DNA from: Cliona cf. orientalis
Lineage: Eukaryota; Porifera; Demospongiae; Clionaida; Clionaidae
Length of the DNA stretch: 64,000 bases
NCBI GenBank assembly: GCA_963930775.1
Contig: OZ005700.1
Span: 1,319,476-1,383,475, forward strand
Direction of reading: 5' to 3'
In this document: positions 53,505-64,000 of the stretch, piece by piece
How the letters are laid out: each line of letters opens with the position of its first letter
Numbering within the stretch: position 1 is the stretch's first letter
Made by a program: the position numbers and the translations under genes
The notes under the pieces: model-generated
Database searches by the model: none
The model's input: the letters and a program-made list of their open reading frames with translations, nothing else
Told to the model about the DNA's origin: nothing

Positions 53505-53612
53505 GTTAGCCTCGTGCACCAGGCCTACCCTCCATACTACACATTGTCACGCTATACGAAAAATAGTAGTGTGCATAGTATTATTGAGAGTATAGGCCTG
53601 GTACACGAGGCT
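53505..53612. mobile_element. TAGCCTCG-type foldback, 108 bp, with 7 bp target duplication
   Basis: AGCCTCGTGCACCAGGCCTA is matched by its inverse at the right end with one mismatch. TGCAAGG flanks both sides (53498-53504 and 53613-53619), an apparent target-site duplication. Confidence 0.7.
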
Positions 53613-54037
53613 TGCAAGGACCATGGTTTTCAAAAAGAGCCGGGACGAGTGATTCCATGCTACAATGTCTTGGAGGGCATAATAGTTAATGTTATGCAAG
53701 CTGGAGTGTAATAAACAATTACCTACCAATAAAAGTTCCTCTAAATCAGTGAAGTGTAACCAGCCCAGGGATAAAGATACTAGTACTGGGGACTCAGATC
53801 TTATTAATAGTGTCTGATGGATAGCTAAAATAACCTCATTGTAACAGGACAATGTTTATTTTTATGGGAGTGAGTAGCTTGGAACAGCGCAGTATGTACG
53901 TAGATAACACTATTGAGGAGAGAGAAAGGGAGCTGTATTTGATACTGAATTTGTCTTCTGGGGATGGTAGCTATGTCATATTAATAATTGTGTCATAAGT
54001 ACACCAAATTACATTCATAGGGGGCCGGTGTATGATT

Positions 54038-54471
54038 ACTAGGCATTGGTGAATTGTGCTCAAAATTTGTCCTATTATGCTATGCTGGCAATGCTAGTAA
54101 AACCCTTCATGCTCACTACAATGCCTTATAATTAGCAAAGGTACCGCTGCACTGAATAACAAAGGTTGCTGACATGCAGTCAAATATAGAAGGCAATTAG
54201 CATATGTATTATTATGCTCCAGTACCTTGGGCTCCAATAAGGATTCATGCAGCACACGAGATGAGGAAGGAATGGTTGAAGGGAAACCTAAATAAATTAT
54301 AGAATCTATTATGCTAGCATATGCCCATGTGCTAATGGAATCTATTATGCCCAAAATTAGCCTCGTCCCCAGGCCTCCACCCATTTCTGTGTGCAACATT
54401 GAAGCTGGGTGGAGGCTTGGGGACGAGGCTATAGCTCAAAATTATGCCAGCATAATTCACCAATGCCTAAT
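54038..54471. mobile_element. TIR element, TAGGCATTGGTGAATT ends
   Basis: CTAGGCATTGGTGAATTGTG (54039) and its inverse CATAATTCACCAATGCCTAA (54451) bound about 430 bp. A TAGCCTCG-type foldback is nested inside at 54358-54431. No coding frame stands out. Confidence 0.6.
54358..54431. mobile_element. TAGCCTCG-type foldback, 74 bp, nested
   Basis: TAGCCTCGTCCCCAGGCCTC and the inverse GAGGCTTGGGGACGAGGCTA enclose a spacer with GCAACATTGAAGCT. Confidence 0.7.
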
Positions 54472-54646
54472 GGTTACAAAATCAAATAGCTAGCCCAATA
54501 TACAGGCCAGCTCAGATGCCTTTAATACCCGTATTACTTTGATGTGGTCACAAACCACACCCTCCCATTACTTTTTCCATAGGTGAACTCTGAGCCCATC
54601 AATGCACAGTTAGGTAAAATCCTTACGATGAGGATACCACTTGCAA

Positions 54647-54802
54647 GGGACGGAAGACCATTAATGACTTCTTGATGGTCTCAATACTCTAGTTAATTAA
54701 TTCTTGATGGTTCATCGGCCTATAATTAGATCTAGGGGGTCATATGCCAATTTCACTCTTCCGTGGGGGTGTATCATTCATTAATGGAAAAGCCCAATAT
54801 AG
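54647..54802. repeat. CCATTAAT/CACCCCCACGGAAG family, copy
   Basis: GACGGAAGACCATTAATGAC opens it, and TCTTCCGTGGGGGTGTATC followed by ATTAATGGAAAAGCCCAATA closes it. The motif TTAATTCTTGATGG lies between. Confidence 0.6.
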
Positions 54803-55126
54803 ACGGAGGCCTTCACATTCATTCATTCATGTCTGTATTGAGAGTAGCCGAACTGTATCAGAGCACCACAGACCCTTCTATTCATGTCAGTGTTGATAGT
54901 AAATGAACACAAGTATAGTGGTGCTGCATCCCCATGTAGGCTTCCCGATCTTTGAATCAAAATTCTACTTCACTTCATAATAATATTACAGTGTATTATG
55001 AATCTGCTGGTACATTCTCCACTAGCTACCACTATAAGAAGGAGAAGACAAAGGATACCCTACCCCCACATCCTAGGGAATAGTACCTATTGATTGCAAT
55101 GAGCTCCATGTATCCATGTACTTGTG

Positions 55127-55514
55127 TATAATGGACTTTTCCATTAATTTTAATAGTGATACAGTGTAACACCCCCATGGAAGAGCTATAATTACTTCTG
55201 ATTGATCTAAATTTATGCCATTTTAATGAGTTCTTGACGAATAAAATAGGTTTTTAATGAAATCTTTATGGGTGAATACCCTATTTTAATGAAATCTAGA
55301 TGGTTACCATGAAGAGAATAATGAATCCTGGAGGTTACCATGCACATGACATTGCATCTTGTTGCATTTTAATGGGTCTTTGAGGGGTCAAGTCCTCGTT
55401 TTAATTGATTCTTGATGGTTGAAGTCAATAATTAGGTTTCCTGAGGGGGTAAATCATAATTTAGTCTTCTATGGGGGGTGCATCTTTATATTATATTGGA
55501 ATAGCCCAATATAG
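55127..55514. mobile_element. CCATTAAT/CACCCCCACGGAAG family, most complete copy
   Basis: ATGGACTTTTCCATTAAT plus ACACCCCCATGGAAGAG at the left is mirrored by TCTTCTATGGGGGGTGCAT and TGGAATAGCCCAATATAG at the right. Between them are several TTTTAATGA...TCTTGATGG repeats. Confidence 0.6.
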
Positions 55515-55740
55515 CTTCCTGGGAAAACTCATAATATGGACTCTGTATGATAACAATATAATAATTGTCGTTCACTTATTAAACATACATGACATTAATA
55601 TTGTGTCTAATAATAGTATTAGTTTTATTATGGTCTATGCTGTGTATATGACATGTTTACGGATCTCATTATGTACAGAGATCCTACAAGAACTTAGAAA
55701 AAAATTTCAAGAGGAGGGGAAAAAAGTCAAAGAGTAAAGC

Positions 55741-55803
55741 AAGATTTAAACCAGCTAACTGCATGTTCCACACACAAGAACCCCAACCACTAGACCACCA
55801 CTG
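55741..55803 (-). repeat. tRNA-derived fragment
   Basis: On the minus strand TGGTGGTCTAGTGGTTGG (A box as in tRNA-Val/Asp) is followed at tRNA spacing by the degraded B box GGTTTAAATCT. It is probably a SINE head. Confidence 0.5.
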
Positions 55804-56295
55804 TTGTCGCTGCTGGCAATCATTATACTTTGCCCAATTCATAGAGACTAACCCTGCTAACCCATCCCCTGACCCCCATCCCCTCCCATCCATACCACAT
55901 AAATTATACGTGTACGTGATTGTGTCATAACCACGTGCCAATAATCTAATTAGTAATTATAGGATCTCTGTACATATACACAACGATTTCGATTGTTTGC
56001 ACACCCCACACATACAGCATGAGGGGCACACTGTATATACAGATGCATCGAGCATTCTTAATTCACTTCAACAAGATGAATGTGAAAATTATGCTATCTT
56101 ATTATTGCTCACCCTTATGATGATAAAATTATTATGCTGATCGCAGATTTAGTAACGTTTAATTTAATTAGCACATACCGCACTGGAATTTTGTGGTGCG
56201 ACATATATAGCTAGGGAATTTACCAAAAGAGTGCCATAAAAAAGGCACATCGGATTGAACTCTCGCAAACTAGATTATCTTCTGTATGAATTAAA

Positions 56296-58768
<2,473 letters not shown>

Positions 58769-59137
58769 ATCTTTAAAGAAGATCCAGCCTCCCATACCTA
58801 TGATGTGCCCACTGAAATTCACAATACCCAAGTAATTCCTAATGATAGAGAAGTGACTACAACTCATCCCATAAATCATGAAACAAGAGTACTGATGAAA
58901 GAAAACTCAGCCTATGGCATGGATATTGCCATTGCTCCTGAAATAGCAGCTGGACGAAATTTTGCTTATGGGCATACCAGTAGGAGTGATTCCGGTGAGA
59001 AAGGAGGACAACCTGTAAATGAATATGGGCTCGAGAGCAGGACTGATGATACCACTTCAACAACTACGCATAGTGCAATTTCCCCCTGTCCCATTGAAGT
59101 GAATTTGCCAGGGACCACAGTAGAAACATTAGTGTAG
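58769..59137 (+). CDS. Open frame continuing past the TGA: likely cytosolic tail of the Ig receptor
   Basis: The frame is the same as exon 4 and stays open for 122 codons to TAG. It contains Tyr-based motifs typical of signalling tails (TYDVPTEI, ENSAYGMD, FAYGHTS, NEYGLES) and is Thr/Ser-rich at the end. No intron can remove the TGA cleanly: the only GT...AG pair around it (58752-58778) would be 27 bp. Readthrough, a polymorphic stop, a sequence error or loss of the tail are the options. Confidence 0.5.
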   Translation: MFKEDPASHTYDVPTEIHNTQVIPNDREVTTTHPINHETRVLMKENSAYGMDIAIAPEIAAGRNFAYGHTSRSDSGEKGGQPVNEYGLESRTDDTTSTTTHSAISPCPIEVNLPGTTVETLV

Positions 59138-62100
59138 CTTTGCACATGTACACAATCATACTGATTATATACATGACGTGCAACTTTCAAGATCAATAAT
59201 TATTGTTTCCACCTACTATAATTACTGGAACACTGGGACTTAATCAGTGGGATTTGGTTATGATGTAGAATTATGTATGCATTATAATAATATAGTTAGT
59301 GTGGTTATTGTTCCCTATCTCAGTAAAAAATTTTATTATTATTTATTATGATTGTTTTAATTATTCTTTTTTGTGGTTCTACTATAATTATATTTTATAC
59401 CATAAAACTGAACTCGGTATATTTCAAATTTTTGCCTTAAACTTAAAGTGACATACAGTGTTGATGCTGCACTAAAATTAATCATACTAAACGCAATACA
59501 AGATGCAATGTTCAGATTCATGTGCACTGGAGTGTGGTACAGGATGCACTACAAATTCCTGGCTGTATCCGTTGCCCTTATAGGGCTTTTAGATCATTGC
59601 TAATGCATGACTCTGCGGCTACGACCCAAGACCTTGTTTGTACAGGTAAAACTCAAAAGGATGGGGTACTTTTCCTCAATTACTTGCTAATTAAAAGTCG
59701 TTTGACATAAAGGAGTGCCCATTGCTTGTTTATGAATGATAATTGAGTCGTGACTACATCTCAGGTTTTATACTGAGTAGTCTATTAAACATGCTAGTCG
59801 TGTTCACTCACGATACATACCGGGCGGGGGTAGTGGTCTGCTTTCAGTTCAGTGTTTACTATAATATTCCATGTTCATTAGCTATTGTTTCGTTTGAGTA
59901 TAAAGCTCAAAAGTGGGTAGCGCCAAGGGCTTATTGAGCCTACGGTGGCTCGATAAGCCCTTGGTAGCACTTTGTAAAGTTTAAGTTTCAAGTCATATTT
60001 GGGACGAGGCTAATTCCAATTTGGTACATGCAGTTACAAATTACACAACTTGCTTGCTATTTTGTTAGCTGCCACGGTAGCCTCGATCATGGATGAAGCT
60101 TCTTCCTTGAACCTCGGCCTCTATCTTGCCTAAGTACCCTCTCATCTTCTTCATTCAGTGTTGGAAAGCTGGAATAGGCTAGCTTAATTAGATAATAATG
60201 TGTGCATGTGCATGGTACTATTTCAACACCGTTTGACCTTTGAGGCAATCCTAGCTAGTATGATACTCAGAAGGAAATGAAACTGAGATCATGGACTTTT
60301 TACCACCTACTGTGCAAAAATAGTCACAATAGAGGGGCATGCTGAGTGCATTGTATGTGGTCACACTTGCATGAGCTAAGTTGTTTGCTTAGGCAGCAAA
60401 TTTGAAAAAAAAGGTCATGGATCAGGAAATGTAATAACAGTGATAGCACCTTCATTGTCTCTCTCCCTCCCCACTTCCCTATTGATTTTTATGATCTTAC
60501 CGTGTACTCAGCTGAATCATATTGAATAATTTCGGGGAAACCATTTTCAGTCCCTGTAGTTGAGGGGGAGTTGTCCATTAGTTCAACTGGAAACTGTACC
60601 TATGAATGCATATAGCTTTTGCATGTTTGAGGAGGGGGAGTTTTTGAATCAGTGAGCTCGAACTGTGATCGAGTGAGTAGAGGGAATTTACACATATAGG
60701 GACCATGAGGAAAGAAAGCGGTAACATTAGATTTTGCTGATCATCATGATGGTATGCGAAATTAATGACATTACCTGTGTTACCACTGGTGTGACTAATA
60801 ATAGCAAAGTGTTCTCTCTGTGTGTGTGTGTGTGTGAGTGTATGGGGGGGGGGGAGTTCCAAGAAGAGTAGTTGTTATAATAATAATAAGATAGAATGAG
60901 TGGTTCTAAAGAGTAATGAAGTGCATCTATTGTGAGGAAATGTTTATTAGGAGAGATGATGATACTCCCTTCCCTGTCAAAACTAGCCAGCCTGAACTTT
61001 CAGCGTCTAAAAGACGCAACACAATACAGCCCCTCCCCCCCCCCCCCCTTGTGCATGTATATCATTATAAAACAGAACATGTAGGTATTGGAGATACAAT
61101 ATGATACTGTACTTGAAGCATTCATGACTGTCAACACTAATCTACACTTTGGTAATATAATATAGCTGAGCTGACTATGTCTTAGTAGGTCGTAGCATGC
61201 CAGCCCCCTCTCATATGCACTATGTTAAAAGGGCCTCCCTTGTCTTAAGGCTAAGTACATGTACGTGAAGGCCACTCCCACTCACCCAGAGGGACGAGGG
61301 TACCACGTATCTTGCGTCCATGACGACAGCGTAACTGTGTTTGTGTATGTACTACGATAGATAGACTTCTGTGGTGTAGGTATGTTATGCATAACATAGT
61401 TTCCTAATTAGACTAATGGTAGTGTGTGGAACTGATTGATTCCAATACCATAGAGTGGAATTTGTGTAGACTCTCTCACCGTGGCATAACTAGATACTCA
61501 CCGGCGTCCATATAATTAAATCTGTGATGTGCACTAAATCATAGTATATATATATGATATGGATCACGTTAGCTGAGCAATGTCATGTGGCCCGTGTGCT
61601 GCTAGCTATATATTACCAAACTGAGGGTGTGCATAATAAATATTATACGATCAATCCCTTAGTGCCTGATCTGACCTCCTGCTCCCCCTACTATAGCTAC
61701 ATATACGTGCCCGTGTGTGATTGAAGCACGTCTGATTTCACAAGTGATTACCATAATTGTCTGACGTGCATCCTTTCTCATTGTTTGCCAATATTAGGCA
61801 GCTAATTGTACCATGTATAGTAAAGCACCCAGCTGCCCTTGTAACTTGCAGTGTCAGCTGCATAGGACCAAGTCCACAAAAATTTAATGGCCCTATAATA
61901 ATGTAAGGGTGTGGCTGCACATTGTTTGTTCAATAAGGGTGCCGTACACTATATAATGGTCGTAATCATTCACTTCTATGTGACTTGGTACATGTATTGG
62001 CTAGTTGTAAATTAATTAAGTCTAATGCTGGTTTTCAGTTTTGTGTTGTCAGCTTCTACAAGCCATTGAAATGCTAACTAATGCATCTGTCATCACTCAT

Positions 62101-63300
62101 GATGGCATGCCCTCTTCTCCCCATCTTGAAAACCAACCCTAGTGTGTTTGTGTAACCGCTTACCAGTCTACTTCTGTAAGGAGCTCTTTGTATAGTATAC
62201 AATAATGTTATTATGGTATATAGTGGCTGCATACTATTTAATTTTGACCACAATGACACACACTACTCTGACAGTGCTCACACTCCCTACAGGGGCACAC
62301 TACACTGACTGTGCAGGCCTAGTGGCCTTGGAGGCATACAATTTGTGGGCAATCTATGGTTTGTCCTGTATGTAGCCTACCATTCACTCTGCTGTCCGCT
62401 GCCTATACAAAGATATCGAGTGATTTTATTGTCCGCTTAGTGTATATACTGCAGAGAAGAAGTCCCTTTACCTGTTGTCAGCTTATATACTTCCCCCCCC
62501 CCCACCCCCCTCCCCCCTCCCCCCTCCTACCCCCCCCCCCCTCTCCCAAATTACCACTTGTTTTATGATTAGGAAGAAGTTTCCCTTCGGTTGGTGCATA
62601 AACTTTTAACCTTTCCAAGAAAGCAAGATAGTTGATAAACAATGGTGCACAGGATATCACAAACCGAGAGCATAATCATCAAGCAGGGAATATTTTCAGT
62701 TACTGTCGTGTGTGTGTGTGTGCGTGTTGTGTACGTGCTTGCCCTCTTATTGAACGCTAATTTTAAACTTTATTAGAGGCTTGAGTTCTTTCTAAAGCAG
62801 GAAGGTTGTTATGGCGACGGCCACTCCACTGCTAGGGCCATAGATGGGAATTTACATGCTTCGACTTTCGTTTGCTTGTGGTCATGAGTTAAGATAAAAC
62901 TTTCCCCTTCCCATGATCTCTCTCTCTCTCTCTCTCTCTCTCGATATAGATATATATATAGCTCTGTGAGAAACTAGTGCACAGTAACAGTACTAGGTTA
63001 TTTTAATGATATGCAAACGATACCTTGTGCCTTTAAAGTGATAATCTGTGTTGTATCAACGCGTAAACATATGCTCGTACTTGCGTTGCGTACACCGTGT
63101 ATAAATGGGGAAAAGTTTCACCGGAAGAGTAGAGTTTCAGTGATGGTCGTTGTGTGTCTGATCTAAGCTTGTATAGTGTGCAAACGTGATCTTGCACATT
63201 TCGTATATAAAATAATGTTATTATTATCGTGATGTTGTTAATGATGAGTAATATTTTCTGTTGTGATGTAATCACCATAAATTCTTTTGTATTGCTTTAG
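59138..63300. other. Intergenic stretch without recognisable genes
   Basis: It is AT-rich with 3' UTR-like sequence to about 59400. Simple repeats lie at 60820-60860 (GT/G), 61028-61048 (C), 62493-62545 (C/T) and 62919-62941 (CT). Short frames have no conserved motifs. A CGAGGCTA fragment at about 60004 belongs to the foldback family. Confidence 0.5.
59923..59964. repeat. Near-perfect hairpin
   Basis: CCAAGGGCTTATTGAGCC and GGCTCGATAAGCCCTTGG pair over 18 bp with one mismatch around TACGGT. It lies about 790 bp after the Ig-receptor frame. It could be a foldback element or a structured RNA. Confidence 0.6.
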
Positions 63301-63469
63301 TGTGAGCAACAAGCAGCCTGTATATACCTGCCTGCCTGGCTGTGGGCGTGGCCCGTGTAGTTAGGTGTTTCGTGCCTGGATCAAAGCCCAGAAGTTAGAA
63401 GTGTTGTGAGTCTGTCTACTGCTGAGTGTGCACGAGAGCAACAGCCTCTAGCTCTGCAGCTAAACAGGT
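63300..63469 (+). other. Probable 5' leader exon of a gene running off the window
   Basis: CTAAACAG|GTATGT at 63470 is a good donor, and the CCCCTCTCAG acceptor at 63964 precedes the first ATG. The start of this leader is not determined. Confidence 0.45.
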
Positions 63470-63991
63470 ATGTCAATTCTTAGTTATTGCAATAGCCTCT
63501 ATATACATGTAGCTAAGCCAAAGAGAGATCCTCAATTCTTTTTTGCTTTAATTGACACATAGCTATAGACACTACTCTATATATAATTATTATGCTTGAG
63601 AAGTTGAGATCAGAATTTTCTTTGCCACTGATGCCATGCTCCAATGCCACTGGTGTGATGTGATGGTACACGTAATTAAGTTTGCTATTGTAGAGTGAGA
63701 GTTTGATGTGGACTGCTGGGCTCCACACTGGTCCTTCCAAGAAAGTAGGGGGAGGCTGGTCCTTCCAAGAATGTTGGGGGAGGGGGGAGGGGGAATTTGT
63801 CCTGTGGCTTATTACTATAGCATGCCTACAGGTACATGTAACCTTGTGGGTATGCGCATAATATAGCCCCACTGTGTGTGTGTGTATCTGTGTATGTATC
63901 TACGTGTGCAGCATGAAATCTCATGCATGTTTTACTCAATCGCTACACTCTGTTCCCCTCTCAGAAGGATCGACTGTGTTAGGTATACAAC

Positions 63992-64000
63992 ATGAAGGTT
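63992..64000 (+). CDS. Start of a gene cut by the window edge
   Basis: After the acceptor at 63964 comes ACAACATGAAGGTT, giving M-K-V before the window ends. The product is unknown; MKV would suit the start of a signal peptide, but three residues prove nothing. Confidence 0.4.

Overview
The window is nuclear DNA from an animal. Every well-supported gene is split by short GT-AG introns, except one single-exon oxidoreductase. The gene set is metazoan: a UBR5/hyd HECT ligase, a Pygopus PHD protein, AIFM3, RIOK3, MRNIP, a TTC39/IML2 protein and an Ig-type receptor. Three features fit an early-branching invertebrate, most likely a demosponge: compact genes, head-to-head pairs with 135-235 bp between start codons, and a protease that mixes animal and bacterial-type domains. 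The sponge assignment is inference; no marker in the window fixes the species.

Layout. 795-3124 is a ~440 bp tandem array. 3197-3514 holds the last two exons of a protein arginine methyltransferase. MRNIP (minus) and TTC39 (plus) diverge from a 138 bp gap at 5.7 kb. RIOK3 (plus) follows at 13.6-17.5 kb. An unrecognised single-pass membrane protein (minus, 18.0-20.4 kb) diverges from a secreted subtilase with a CUB domain and four C-terminal repeats (plus, 20.6-24.0 kb). UBR5 fills 24.6-38.0 kb on the minus strand (35 coding exons) and shares a 135 bp promoter containing a perfect CRE with a tiny Pygopus gene. AIFM3 (39.1-44.35 kb) and a GFOD oxidoreductase (44.5-45.8 kb) lie head-to-tail on the minus strand.

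From 45.8 to 56.3 kb I find no host gene. The stretch is a mosaic of inverted-repeat elements, foldback elements, tRNA-derived fragments and a ~2.3 kb tandem duplication. An Ig-like type I receptor follows at 56.3-59.1 kb; its tail frame is interrupted by one in-frame TGA. 59.2-63.3 kb is featureless apart from hairpins and simple repeats. A last gene begins near 63.3 kb and leaves the window nine bases into its coding sequence.

Pathways: the genes do not form one pathway. MRNIP (double-strand-break repair), UBR5 (N-degron and chromatin ubiquitination), Pygopus (Wnt/beta-catenin transcription), RIOK3 (ribosome maturation) and AIFM3 are housekeeping or regulatory. The subtilase and the Ig receptor are secreted or surface proteins. 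The points most worth a second look are the subtilase-CUB-BTRD-like fusion, the UBR5 without an MLLE insert, the Pygopus reduced to its PHD finger, the interrupted Ig-receptor tail, and a family of TA-flanked CCGTA elements with a readable empty site.
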